Source: Bacteroidota bacterium (GTDB lineage: Bacteria > Bacteroidota > Rhodothermia > Rhodothermales > UBA10348). Taken from it: DNA of 64,000 nt. Both the position numbers and the translations under genes were made by a program. The notes below the pieces were generated by a model that made no database searches, was not told the DNA's origin, and was given only the letters and a program-made list of their open reading frames with translations. Shown here piece after piece: positions 24,580 to 33,620 of this stretch (position 1 is its first letter; each line of letters begins with the position of its first letter). The stretch lies in contig JAJCYP010000110.1 in the NCBI GenBank assembly GCA_029262855.1, positions 37,273-101,272 of the forward strand, in the 5' to 3' direction.

Positions 24580-25881
24580 ATGAACCGCGTACTCGTCCTC
24601 GCCCTTGTTCTCAACTTCGCCTTTGTCATAGCCTCACCGGCTCAAGACACGTACATCCGGGCCGGTGGCGTGATCGATGTAGAGGTGGGCCAGCTAATTG
24701 AGAACCAAATCATCAGAATCGATGGCGAGCGCATCGTTGCGATCGGTCCGAATATCTCGATCCCGGCCGGCGCGGATGTGATAGACCTTTCGGATTCCGT
24801 AGTGATGCCCGGAATGGTCGAAGCCCACACGCACCTGGCGCTGTCGACACAGCAACCGCGTGACTTCGGGCGCTTCTTCTTTACCAACGTCATTGAAACA
24901 ACGGCCTATCGGGCGATCCAGGGAGTGACCAACGCCCGCTCCCTGTTGGAGCATGGTTTTACGTCAATCCGAGACCTCGGCAACAACGGGAACTACGCGG
25001 ACCTGGATCTAAAGCGATCCATCGCCGAGGGATGGATTCCGGGACCGGACATGCAGGGAGTCGGCCGAATTATCGCGCCGTTCGGGGGACAATTCAAGCT
25101 GCAGCCCGAACATCCAGAGCTGAGCGAACCCGAATACTTGACCGCCGACACGCATGACGAAATGCGCAAGGCGATCCACCAGAACTTGCACTACGGAACG
25201 GACCTGATCAAGATCGTGGTTGACGATTACCGGTACATCTATTCAGCGGAAGACATCGCATATGCGGTCGAGCAGACGAAGCGGGCGGGTGTCAAGCTTG
25301 CAGCGCACGTAGCGACGGCACAGGGAGCGAAGAACGCGATCGCGGCAGGCGTCAACTCACTCGAGCACGCATGGGCACTGGATGCGGACGATTTCCGCGC
25401 AATGAAGGAGAAAGGCATCTTCCTCGTCGGCACCGACTTTCCACCGGACCAGGCGGGCTATTTCGCTGGGTATGACACTGCGCTTGCAAGGATTCAGTAC
25501 GATCAGCGCATCGATCGGTTGAAACGCGGATACAACGCGGGCATCGATATCGCCTTCGGTGCCGATGTGACTGATCAAATGGATGACTTTACTCGCGGCT
25601 CTCGCACGATCTCGTTTATCGACAGCTACCTTGACGCGGGAATTTCTCCCGCCGATCTACTGCGCATACTCACAGTCAATGGCGCCAGGCTTATGGGCTG
25701 GGAGGAGGACAAGGGCACGGTCAGCACGGGAAAGCACGCAGACTTGATCGCGGTATCGGGCAATCCACTGGACGATCCGCTCGTGCTGAAGACTGTGTCG
25801 TTTGTCATGAAACGCGGAGTGGTTTACAAGCGCGACGGTGTGTTCGGATGGAGCGTGCCGTTGACGCGGACGTACGATTGA
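24580..25881 (+). CDS. Secreted metal-dependent amidohydrolase
   Basis: I placed the start at MNRVLVLALVLNFAFVIAS, a signal peptide, 104 codons into the track ORF, whose earlier part overlaps the preceding gene. The 433-residue mature-type enzyme is a TIM-barrel amidohydrolase. Metal ligands are visible: HTH in MVEAHTHLAL, the bridging Lys in DLIKIVVDD, His in KLAAHVATA and SLEHAW, and Asp in AFGADVTDQMD. The C-terminal GKHADLIAVSGNPLDD is the usual small beta-domain. Likely periplasmic and active on imides, amides or prolyl-type dipeptides, as in related secreted members. Probably cotranscribed with the upstream esterase. Confidence 0.9.
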   Translation: MNRVLVLALVLNFAFVIASPAQDTYIRAGGVIDVEVGQLIENQIIRIDGERIVAIGPNISIPAGADVIDLSDSVVMPGMVEAHTHLALSTQQPRDFGRFFFTNVIETTAYRAIQGVTNARSLLEHGFTSIRDLGNNGNYADLDLKRSIAEGWIPGPDMQGVGRIIAPFGGQFKLQPEHPELSEPEYLTADTHDEMRKAIHQNLHYGTDLIKIVVDDYRYIYSAEDIAYAVEQTKRAGVKLAAHVATAQGAKNAIAAGVNSLEHAWALDADDFRAMKEKGIFLVGTDFPPDQAGYFAGYDTALARIQYDQRIDRLKRGYNAGIDIAFGADVTDQMDDFTRGSRTISFIDSYLDAGISPADLLRILTVNGARLMGWEEDKGTVSTGKHADLIAVSGNPLDDPLVLKTVSFVMKRGVVYKRDGVFGWSVPLTRTYD

Positions 25882-25928
25882 GGCGGCGCATGGCCAGCGA
25901 ACTGGCCGCTTTGGACGACGAGCTCACG

Positions 25929-27101
25929 CTAAAGCGCTTTGGCGGCGGCCCTGCCCGCCCAGCGCCCGGTGGCAAGACAGGCCGTCAGAAGGTACCCGCC
26001 TGTCGGAGCCTCCCAATCGAGCATCTCACCGGCGCACCAGGTGCCGGGAATATCCCGTAGCATCAGCGAGTCATCCAGCGCATCGAAGGAGACACCGCCT
26101 GCGGTCGAGATTGCCTCGTCAATGGGGCGAGGTCCATCGTGTTTGATCGGAAGCGCTTTGATCAGAGCAGCCAGCACAGAGGGATCGTCCGGCAGGGGGC
26201 GCCCAAATTCCTGCAACAAAGCAATGTGCACCTTTTCCAGGTGCAGCGATTTTCGCAAATGGTTGGTCAGGCTGGCCTTTCCGTGAGGACGGGCAAGCCT
26301 TGCGGAAACCCCATCGACAGTCCAATCTGGCAACAGATCAAGGGTCAGAGCCGAGCCATCCCGCAGATATCGCGAAATGGCGTAAAGACCGCCACCCTCC
26401 AAGCCGCGAGCAGAAATCATCGCCTCGCCGCGCGAAACGTGGCTACCAGCGTGCAAGGCGATTCCTTTGACCGCTTGCCCGAACAGTGGCGCCATGTGAT
26501 CGGACCACGTTATCGACAACCCGCAGTTGGCAGGCAGAAAGGGCGCCAACTGGACTCCACGTGCGGATAACTGATCTGCCCATCCCCCATCAGACCCCAG
26601 CCGCGCCCAGCTCGCGCCGCCCAGCGCCAGGACGGTGACGTTGGGGTTCAGGGAATGCGGACCGTCTGGAGTTTCAAAGAGCAGCGCGCCATCCTTCCAG
26701 CCCTGCCAGCGCCAACGAACTTGTCGCTGCACGCCGAGCCCATCCAGTCTCTCCAGCCACGCGCGCAAGAGAGGTGAAGCTTTCATCGCTGTAGGAAAAA
26801 CGCGGCCCGTCGACCCGGTGAACACCTCTTGTCCCAGCCCTTGCGCCCAGACCTGAATGGCCTTGGCACCGAAGGCTTCGAGGATCGGACGTAGACGAGG
26901 GGCGGCCTCGGAGTAGGCCGCCAATAGCGTCTCAAGAGGTTCATCCTTGGTGAGATTGAGTCCGGACCTGCCAGCCATCAGAAGTTTGCGTCCAAAAGAA
27001 CGCAGGGCGTCGCAGATCAGGACGGAATGACCCGCGCGAGCCAACTCTTCGGCGGCCATCAATCCTGCGGGACCTGCCCCGATGACGACAGCTTCGTTCA
27101 T
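25929..27101 (-). CDS. NAD(P)/FAD-dependent flavoprotein (TIGR03862/HI0933-like)
   Basis: The 390-residue protein starts MNEAVVIGAGPAGLMAAEEL, a Rossmann FAD-binding GxGxxG. It has the family landmark SFGRKLLMAGRSGLNLTKDE, a second nucleotide site TVLALGGASWARLGSDGGWA and the C-terminal [27 protein letters not shown]. Members are putative flavoprotein oxidoreductases related to BaiN; the physiological substrate is unclear. The protein is complete. Its last 55 codons are duplicated at 21494-21657, bounding a 4.3-kb block. Confidence 0.9.
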   Translation of the reverse strand: MNEAVVIGAGPAGLMAAEELARAGHSVLICDALRSFGRKLLMAGRSGLNLTKDEPLETLLAAYSEAAPRLRPILEAFGAKAIQVWAQGLGQEVFTGSTGRVFPTAMKASPLLRAWLERLDGLGVQRQVRWRWQGWKDGALLFETPDGPHSLNPNVTVLALGGASWARLGSDGGWADQLSARGVQLAPFLPANCGLSITWSDHMAPLFGQAVKGIALHAGSHVSRGEAMISARGLEGGGLYAISRYLRDGSALTLDLLPDWTVDGVSARLARPHGKASLTNHLRKSLHLEKVHIALLQEFGRPLPDDPSVLAALIKALPIKHDGPRPIDEAISTAGGVSFDALDDSLMLRDIPGTWCAGEMLDWEAPTGGYLLTACLATGRWAGRAAAKAL

Positions 27102-27121
27102 GTAGAGGGGGTGCGCATTTC

Positions 27122-27155
27122 GCCCAACAACACATCCGGTGTGTATTTGTTGGGC
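27122..27155. repeat. Long hairpin between convergent-spaced genes
   Basis: GCCCAACAA pairs with TTGTTGGGC, and inside it ACACA pairs with TGTGT around TCCGG, giving a nearly perfect stem of 14 pairs with a 2-base bulge. It lies between the end of the 27180 gene and the start of the flavoprotein gene on the reverse strand. No T tract follows, so it may be a folding or processing element rather than a terminator. Confidence 0.55.
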
Positions 27156-27179
27156 CCGCCATCAAATCCGTTGGCCCGG

Positions 27180-27485
27180 CTAGAGCGCAACGACTATCTC
27201 TTGCACCTTTCCCGGCCGCCGTTCCCCGTGATCTTCGACGGCCGTCCACCAGAACACGAGTACCACCTCCTCTCCGTCCCGATGTAGATCTATCTCCTCA
27301 TACGGAAACAGACGGGTCTCGCCCTTCCCCAAGCTCTCGCTGGAATCGAGCGTCGGAACCCAATCTGTCAGGGCCGCGGCCCGCCGGCCCAATAAGAAGA
27401 AGTAGATCCGGTCGTTCGTGTCGTTCTGGAGAACGCTCAGCTCGCCACAGCGGCTGCTTCTGCTTTCGTTCAGGCATTCTCGCAC
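27180..27485 (-). CDS. Hypothetical protein
   Basis: A 101-residue frame starting with GTG seven bases after the upstream lipase stop. It includes NDRIYFFLLGRRAAALTDW, FPYEEIDLHRDGEEVVLVFW and a basic end GERRPGKVQEIVVAL. Base composition and the even spread of third-position G/C support coding. There is no signal peptide or membrane segment, and I do not recognise the family. Its position directly after the LCAT-like lipase suggests cotranscription. Confidence 0.45.
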   Translation of the reverse strand: MRECLNESRSSRCGELSVLQNDTNDRIYFFLLGRRAAALTDWVPTLDSSESLGKGETRLFPYEEIDLHRDGEEVVLVFWWTAVEDHGERRPGKVQEIVVAL

Positions 27486-27492
27486 ATCGGTG

Positions 27493-28917
27493 TCAGTCCC
27501 GATGCTCCAGAAGCAAGTACAACAGATTGTCTGTAAATGCCGGATCCATTGTGATGTGGAGGTGCTCTGAGAATATGAAGTGGACCTGAGTCCACCGGAT
27601 CGGCGAGATCAGCTTGGGCTCCCAGTTGCTATCGTTCCTTTCATCCATGAGGGCACTGCTCCTTAGGACCGTTCCGTCCCCGGCAGCCTCAAGCACAGTG
27701 CGGACCTGATGCGTACTTCGGTCAAGCTCCATCTTTGCCGGTGTCGGCTCGGCATCGCCAGCCATAAGGTACATCCGAAGACCCTCCGGAGGCACCGAAG
27801 GCTTGTCCAGTGCAGCCATAAACTGCCTAGCCCTCTTCAGGCTCTTGACCTGGTGGTCCAACGCAATGCGCCTCCTGTCTTGGGCCGATTCCGCCTCCGG
27901 CAAGAGCCATTGGAGTACCTGATCCTGATCGGGTGCTGCCAGACCCCACTGCATTTCCTTCCATAGCTCTGGATCCAGAAAATCGACCGGCTCGTCCGGG
28001 TGGAGGCGATCCACCAGGGCCATGTGGCGCGGACGGGGCAGCAGCTGATAAGTCGCTGGCATGGTACCGAGCACGGCCGCGGGGTACGTAGCAATCGTCC
28101 GACCAGGGTCGCGGCCGTCAATCAGATACTCCAGACCTTCGATACCCCCGCCATTGGGAGGCGCGACAAGAACAGCGCGGTCCACATACTGGGCCCCGGC
28201 CCAGGTGATCTCGAGCTCCGAGCCATTAGCCGGGAGGTCTTCGGCACCGTACCGAAGGTAATATCGAAGCGCCAATCCCCCCATCGAATGGCTCACAATG
28301 TCAAACTTGACGTCGTAGTCCTTCAGGCCAAACTGACGCTCATACTCGCCCTGGACGTATTTCCGTTTCTCCAGTATGAACTCCTCCAGCTTGGCTGCTG
28401 TTTGCGGAATGTCAGCCCGCCAGTCGTACGGGAACTCGAAGCAGGTGAAGTGTGATGGCCCGTAGTCTATGGAGCCGATGTCTCCGCCCTCATTTCGGTA
28501 GCCCCCTATACCCAGCGCCCCCAGGATGTTAAAATAGGCCTTAACCTGAATCGGGAAACCCAACACACTCATCTTAACCCTGTCCAATATTCCGTCCGGG
28601 TAGACGTGATCGGTCAGGTTGACCAGGGCCTCCCCCTCACGCATGGGGAGGGCCACCAAGCGAGCGCCTTCGGGGGTGGACGGATCCGCGTAATCTCCGG
28701 ACAGTTTCCCCCAGACAGACCGGCCGGAATCTGCATCCTTCAATTTCGATCCCAGGATCCCCGGAATCAGGATTATTGGGTTGCGGTCCGGAGCGTGAAA
28801 CCGCGCATTACGATTGTAGAGCGTACCCAGATCGGGGGCCTTCGATGAGGCCGCGCAGCCTCCCCAAAACAACAGTGGGAAGAGACAAACAAGACCTGCT
28901 CTGACCCGCCTCGACAT
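27493..28917 (-). CDS. LCAT-like lipase/acyltransferase (lipoprotein)
   Basis: The 474-residue protein carries a lipoprotein signal ending WGGCAASS. It has the lecithin:cholesterol acyltransferase-like fold, with PIILIPGILGSKLKDAD near the start (lid region) and the nucleophile Ser in FDIVSHSMGGLALRYYL. An Asp near GDGTVLRSSALMDE and a His in SEHLHITMDPAF complete a plausible triad. LCAT-type enzymes hydrolyse or transfer acyl chains of phospholipids; bacterial examples may act on lipids or glycolipids. It would face the periplasm or surface. The small ORF at 27180 follows. Confidence 0.85.
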   Translation of the reverse strand: MSRRVRAGLVCLFPLLFWGGCAASSKAPDLGTLYNRNARFHAPDRNPIILIPGILGSKLKDADSGRSVWGKLSGDYADPSTPEGARLVALPMREGEALVNLTDHVYPDGILDRVKMSVLGFPIQVKAYFNILGALGIGGYRNEGGDIGSIDYGPSHFTCFEFPYDWRADIPQTAAKLEEFILEKRKYVQGEYERQFGLKDYDVKFDIVSHSMGGLALRYYLRYGAEDLPANGSELEITWAGAQYVDRAVLVAPPNGGGIEGLEYLIDGRDPGRTIATYPAAVLGTMPATYQLLPRPRHMALVDRLHPDEPVDFLDPELWKEMQWGLAAPDQDQVLQWLLPEAESAQDRRRIALDHQVKSLKRARQFMAALDKPSVPPEGLRMYLMAGDAEPTPAKMELDRSTHQVRTVLEAAGDGTVLRSSALMDERNDSNWEPKLISPIRWTQVHFIFSEHLHITMDPAFTDNLLYLLLEHRD

Positions 28918-29119
28918 CTTCCCTTCTCCGCCTCGTCGTCAGTTAACACCACAAGTTGGGAGCCGCCGAATCCTCGCACGTTACACCAGCGGCTTGGTCG
29001 AGCCACTTCATAATGCACCACCGTGAACCTCATATCGGCTGGCTGGGCCAACGCGGGAAAAGATGCTGGCGGCGCGAGACAGCCTTCTGGATGGATTGTC
29101 AGGGCCGATTTCACCGGGG

Positions 29120-30751
29120 CTACCCTTCGCTCTGGTAGGAAGGGTCGTACATCTGAGAACGTATGTAGGGGGATAGGTCGTCGGGACGCGGCCGGCGGGC
29201 CAGTCCTTCGTCGTAGGCCTTCTCCGCGACACACTCAGCGATGTGTGCCGACACGGCCCGGATCTTCGACAGCGGCGGGTAGAGCGTCCCGGAATCCAGC
29301 TGCGACTCGGCCACGCAGGAGGCGAGCGCTCGTGCAGCCGTCAAGAACATAGACTCTGTTATCCGAGTAGCCTTACAGGCGATGGCGCCCAGCCCGATTC
29401 CGGGGAAGATATAGGCGTTGTTGCCCTGGCCGGATTGGTGGAGGCGGCCCTCTATCTCCACGGCGTCGAAGGGGCTTCCACTGGCGAAGAGCGCTCGACC
29501 GCCCGACCAGAGGTATGCCTGCGATGCTGTGCACTCGGCTCGGGACGTTGGGTTCGAGAGCGCGAAAATGACCGGTCGTTGGTTGATCTCGGCCATCTTT
29601 TCGACAATCTCGCGCGTGAAGGTCCCCGGCGCTCCCGTGGCTCCAATCAGGACGTGAGGCCGGATGGTTTCGAGCGCCTGCATGAAGCCCATTTCCGATT
29701 GATCGCGGGCGTAGGGAAGGTTGTGCTGCTGAAGATCCGACCGCGAAGAGACGAGCAACCCCTTGAGATCGACGAAAGAAAGGCGCTCGGTGGCGGCATC
29801 GCGCGACAACCCCGCATCAATCAAGGCCTCCACAGTTAGGTCGGCAATCCCGGTCGCCGCCGAGCCCGCTCCCAGGAACATGATCCGAAGATCCTCGAAG
29901 CGCAACCCGGATATGCGGGTCGATGCATACACACCGGCCAGGGCCACGGCCGCCGTGCCCTGGATATCGTCGTTGAAGCAAAAGGCGCGACTTCGGTACC
30001 GCCGCAGAAGCCCGTAGGCGTTTGGCGTCAAGAAATCCTCGAACTGAATCAAGGCCTCCGGCCACTTGTCCTGGATGGCCGATATGAGCTCGTCCACCAG
30101 ATCGAGATATGCCTCGCCACGCAGACGGCGCTTTGGCACTCCGAGATACATCGGGTCGGCGAGGAGTTCCTCATTCTCGGTTCCAACGTCCAGCATTATC
30201 GGCAGGCACTGAGCAGGCTCGATGCCGGCACACGCCGTGTACAGCGCGAGCTTTCCAATAGGGATGCCCATGCCGTTCGCCCCAAGATCTCCAAGCCCAA
30301 GAATTCGTTCTCCATCGGTCACGACGGCCACGCTAACGGTAGACTCAGGCCAGTTGTCAAGGTTTTTTCGAATTGAGCCGCGATCTGATGGAGTTACGTA
30401 GAACCCTCGCGGTCGCCTGAAAATGTGTGCGAACTCTCGGCATGCCTGTCCCACAGTCGGTGTGTAGACCAATGGCATCAGTTCGTCGATGTGATCGATG
30501 AGCGTCCGGTAGAAAAGCTGTTCATTTCGGTCCTGAAGCGCACGCAGGGCAATGTATCTCTCGATGTCAAAGGCCTTGCGACGGAGACCTTCGAGGATGC
30601 GCCTCTTCTGGCTCGCCATGGTGCTCACCCGCGCCGGAAGCAGACCCTGTAAACCGCGCTGTTGTCGCTCTTCGAGAGTGAAGGCCGTCGATTTGTTCGT
30701 CGACGGATGGATGAGAAGGTCGAATCCTCGTTCAGGCGTGTGTTCGGACAT
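29120..30751 (-). CDS. maeA: NAD-type malic enzyme
   Basis: This cytosolic enzyme oxidatively decarboxylates malate to pyruvate. The 543 residues match the large malic enzyme type: MPLVYTPTVGQACREFAHIF, the catalytic region with GMGIPIGKLALYTACAGI, NDDIQGTAAVALAG with the conserved Asp metal ligands, the NAD site MFLGAGSAATGIADL, and IFALSNPTSRAECTASQAY. Cofactor choice (NAD or NADP) cannot be read with certainty. It lies 16 bases after the DUF gene of the Rieske-ThDP operon, so pyruvate made here may feed the ThDP enzyme; that link is inferred from context. Confidence 0.93.
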   Translation of the reverse strand: MSEHTPERGFDLLIHPSTNKSTAFTLEERQQRGLQGLLPARVSTMASQKRRILEGLRRKAFDIERYIALRALQDRNEQLFYRTLIDHIDELMPLVYTPTVGQACREFAHIFRRPRGFYVTPSDRGSIRKNLDNWPESTVSVAVVTDGERILGLGDLGANGMGIPIGKLALYTACAGIEPAQCLPIMLDVGTENEELLADPMYLGVPKRRLRGEAYLDLVDELISAIQDKWPEALIQFEDFLTPNAYGLLRRYRSRAFCFNDDIQGTAAVALAGVYASTRISGLRFEDLRIMFLGAGSAATGIADLTVEALIDAGLSRDAATERLSFVDLKGLLVSSRSDLQQHNLPYARDQSEMGFMQALETIRPHVLIGATGAPGTFTREIVEKMAEINQRPVIFALSNPTSRAECTASQAYLWSGGRALFASGSPFDAVEIEGRLHQSGQGNNAYIFPGIGLGAIACKATRITESMFLTAARALASCVAESQLDSGTLYPPLSKIRAVSAHIAECVAEKAYDEGLARRPRPDDLSPYIRSQMYDPSYQSEG

Positions 30752-30767
30752 CGAGTAATAACCTGTG

Positions 30768-31556
30768 TTACGAGACTGAGCCCTTCGTGCTCACGAGTTC
30801 CGTCGAGACCCGAATTGCATCTGCCACAAAAAGGGCTGCCGCTGCCTTCTTGTCTCGGTGGGTATCCAACTCCGAGCGGGTCAGAACCGCCCCAATCCAA
30901 CCTTTAGTGTGCCAGTGTCCGGACGGGAGTCCAAGTAGGTCGCCCTCCTCTGGATGAGGCCACGGCGTCACGTAGAAGTACGGCTCATCATACTCAGCAT
31001 CGCCGGGCGACAATCCTGCCAGCACTTGTCGTCCCACTTCTCCACGGTAGGTAACGGTCGCTATGTCAAAGTGGTGAGTCCAGATGTGTACCTCCCCGTG
31101 GTTTTCGAGGATCTCTGCGGCGGCGCCATACCAACCGTACAATTCGCTCATGGCCCGGCCATCCGACAGCGCGAAAGCCCCGCCCTCTCCCAGCGGGTGC
31201 GCCGGCATCTCGTGCGGTAGGTCCGCCTGATCCAGGCCCTGTATTCCGACCGCGGCGCTCAACCAGTCGAGCACCTCCGACAGGGTCATCCCGCGCGGAT
31301 CCAATTCCTCGCTCTCAAGCTCAATGGTACCCCGAGTCAGGTTGATGGCAACCGCCCCATCGGCTGTGGCCATTCTCTGGAGGGTTCCATCCCATCTCAG
31401 GGCATAGTGGCTCCAGTCTTCCTCTTTGGGAAGGACAGCAAGGGCGTAAAGAGCCGCAGCCTGAGACAACCAGTGCAGTTCGGCCCGGGCCGCCCGCAAT
31501 TCCGCCTTCCCGACGCCACTCAAATTATTCCAACTCATGATGGTGTCACCGCTCAA
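30768..31556 (-). CDS. Conserved protein of unknown function in ThDP/malic enzyme operon
   Basis: The 262-residue protein has no signal peptide or membrane helix. Recognisable conserved patterns are AELHWLSQAAALYAL near the N-terminus, HIWTHHFDIATVTY and the strong GLSPGDAEYDEPYFYVTPWP followed by GHWHTKGWIGAVLTR at the C-terminus. They recall DUF5996-like proteins with histidine and aspartate clusters that might bind metal or ligand; the activity is unknown. Its ATG overlaps the ThDP gene's stop as ATGA and malic enzyme follows 16 bases later, so it is the middle gene of the operon. An alternative start is Met7. Confidence 0.7.
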   Translation of the reverse strand: MSGDTIMSWNNLSGVGKAELRAARAELHWLSQAAALYALAVLPKEEDWSHYALRWDGTLQRMATADGAVAINLTRGTIELESEELDPRGMTLSEVLDWLSAAVGIQGLDQADLPHEMPAHPLGEGGAFALSDGRAMSELYGWYGAAAEILENHGEVHIWTHHFDIATVTYRGEVGRQVLAGLSPGDAEYDEPYFYVTPWPHPEEGDLLGLPSGHWHTKGWIGAVLTRSELDTHRDKKAAAALFVADAIRVSTELVSTKGSVS

Positions 31557-33526
31557 ATCAAAAGGGCATCGGTCATGACTTCTACCAACGCTGGACCATC
31601 ATGGTCAAGCGCGGCCCGCATGCGGTCTTCAAGCTGGCCAGGATCGGTCACAATCAATCCCATGGCGCCGCACTGGTGAGCGACCTTCGCGAAGGACGGG
31701 TTGGTAAGATCGGTCTGCCAGACATCCCACGAACCCGAGCGCTGCTCCTTGGCAATCTTGCCAAGCTGGCCATTGTTCAGCACGATGTGCGTGATGTTCA
31801 TGTCATAGTGAACAGCGGTCGTGAGTTCGGTAAGATATTGGCCCAGCCCTCCGTCGCCAGAGATCGAAACCACCTGGCGCCCCGCGAAACGTTCGTCGTC
31901 TTCCTGTGTCGCCGCCCAGGCTCCCATGGCCGCGGGCAGTCCGAAACCAATCGATCCCAGATAGCCGGACATGAGAACGGCCTGGTTGGTCGCCTCGAAG
32001 TACCGACCAAACGAATACGTGTTGTCGCCCACGTCCACGGCAATGATGGCGTCCTCATCAAGGACATTCGTCAGGGCTCGGAAGACTGCAGCAGAGTTGA
32101 TGCCATTACCGCGGTCCTCGTCCAGGCGCTTCGTCTTCTCCGCCCGCCAGATGGCCCACCGCTCGGCCACCTGAGGAGTCCGATCCTCGGCGGCGATATC
32201 CTGGCCGGCAAGGGCGCCAACCATGAGCCCGCAGGTCCGCCCGATCGCGCCCAGAAGCGGATGGTCAATGGCATGGAAACGAGCCAACGCCATTGGGTCG
32301 AAATCAACCTGGATCGTTGGGATCTTCGGAGTGATGCCGGTATGGTTGCTGAAGGAGGCGCCGAAGACCAGAAGCAGGTCGGCCTCGTTCATGAAATAAC
32401 TGGCGATGGGCGTCCCGGACTTGCCCAACACACCACACCCCAGCGGGTGGTTATCCGAGATTAATCCCTTCCCCTTGAATGTCGTGAGGACCGGGCTGCC
32501 CAGCCGCTCCGCCAGCGCGGTGATTCCGTCCATATCGAACCGTGCGCCATGACCGACTATGATCACCGGGCGTTTCGCGGACCGAATTGCGGCCACCGCG
32601 GCATCGAGCGCGGCCTCGGCCGGGGCGATTCCGCGGTCAGGAATCCGGCCTTCCGGCCCTCCCACGGGCGCATCCTCTGCGGCATGCACGTTCTGAACCT
32701 CGTCAGGAAAAATCAGGTGTGACACGCCGCGATTGAGAATCGCGGATCGACACGCCAAATTTATCAGCTCTGCGTGCCAAGAAGTCGACAGGACGGTCTG
32801 GCTCCACTGGGCCACTCCCCCGTACGCTGCCCTGAGGTCAACCTCCTGGAAAGCCCCGGGGCCGAGTACCTGTGTGTCGACCTGGCCCGTGAGAGCGATC
32901 ACGGGAGCCCGGTCCACGTGGGCGTCCCACAGCCCCGTGAGAAGGTTGGTGGCGCCCGGTCCGGCGATTGCCAGGCAGGCCGCAGGACGTCCTGTCAGCT
33001 TGCCATACGCCGATGCCGCAAACGCGGCTGCCCCTTCGTGGCGGATCCCGTAGTAGCGGAGCTTTCCAGCCTCATGCTCACGACGTAATCCGTCTGCCAG
33101 CCCAAGATTGGAGTGTCCCACCATTCCCCAAACTGAGGTCACTCCCCAATTGGTCAGTGACTCAGCCATGACGTCGGAAACGGTGCGCACATGAGGCTCC
33201 GCGACCGGTAGTCCTACATAGACCCCGTCCTCCCGCTCCTCGACGGGATAGGTCTCAACCCCATCGTCAAATCCAGGGGCCTTTCCGGAAATGGGATCAT
33301 AATCCCAGCCATGCCACGGACACCTCAGTAACCCATTTTCTATCGAACCCTCGCCAAGGGGCCCGCCCTGATGTGGGCATTTGTTATCCAACGCCCCGTA
33401 CTTCCCCTTGAATCGGGTCATGCAGACCGTTACCAATCCGCAGGTTACCGATGTGACCCGCCCCTCTGGCAGCTCTTCAGGACTAAGAACCTTTTGCCAG
33501 TGCCGGTCTGCGGAAGGTGAACCCAT
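31553..33526 (-). CDS. Rieske [2Fe-2S] domain fused to a thiamine-diphosphate enzyme
   Basis: The 657-residue protein begins with a Rieske ferredoxin-type domain (residues about 8-108); the cluster ligands are C50-P-H52 and C69-PW-H72. It then has a complete pyruvate-oxidase/acetolactate-synthase-like ThDP enzyme: the catalytic Glu at about 164 in YGIRHEGAAAFAA, the middle domain with VIIVGHGARFDMDG, and the cofactor motif ISGDGGLGQYLTELTTAVHY ending in NNGQLGKI. No FAD-motif insert is obvious. The likely chemistry is decarboxylation or oxidation of a 2-oxo acid, with electrons passed to the iron-sulfur cluster. The fusion is uncommon, and the product could be acetate, acetyl phosphate or an acyloin; this is inference. 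Confidence 0.88.
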   Translation of the reverse strand: MGSPSADRHWQKVLSPEELPEGRVTSVTCGLVTVCMTRFKGKYGALDNKCPHQGGPLGEGSIENGLLRCPWHGWDYDPISGKAPGFDDGVETYPVEEREDGVYVGLPVAEPHVRTVSDVMAESLTNWGVTSVWGMVGHSNLGLADGLRREHEAGKLRYYGIRHEGAAAFAASAYGKLTGRPAACLAIAGPGATNLLTGLWDAHVDRAPVIALTGQVDTQVLGPGAFQEVDLRAAYGGVAQWSQTVLSTSWHAELINLACRSAILNRGVSHLIFPDEVQNVHAAEDAPVGGPEGRIPDRGIAPAEAALDAAVAAIRSAKRPVIIVGHGARFDMDGITALAERLGSPVLTTFKGKGLISDNHPLGCGVLGKSGTPIASYFMNEADLLLVFGASFSNHTGITPKIPTIQVDFDPMALARFHAIDHPLLGAIGRTCGLMVGALAGQDIAAEDRTPQVAERWAIWRAEKTKRLDEDRGNGINSAAVFRALTNVLDEDAIIAVDVGDNTYSFGRYFEATNQAVLMSGYLGSIGFGLPAAMGAWAATQEDDERFAGRQVVSISGDGGLGQYLTELTTAVHYDMNITHIVLNNGQLGKIAKEQRSGSWDVWQTDLTNPSFAKVAHQCGAMGLIVTDPGQLEDRMRAALDHDGPALVEVMTDALLI

Positions 33527-33620
33527 GTCGGAAGGTGTCTGTGGATGCTGCGTGAAAGGCGACCAATGCTAAAGTACGAGTGTCTCCGGGCTCGGGCGTT
33601 ACCAAACTGAGACCGCTTTC

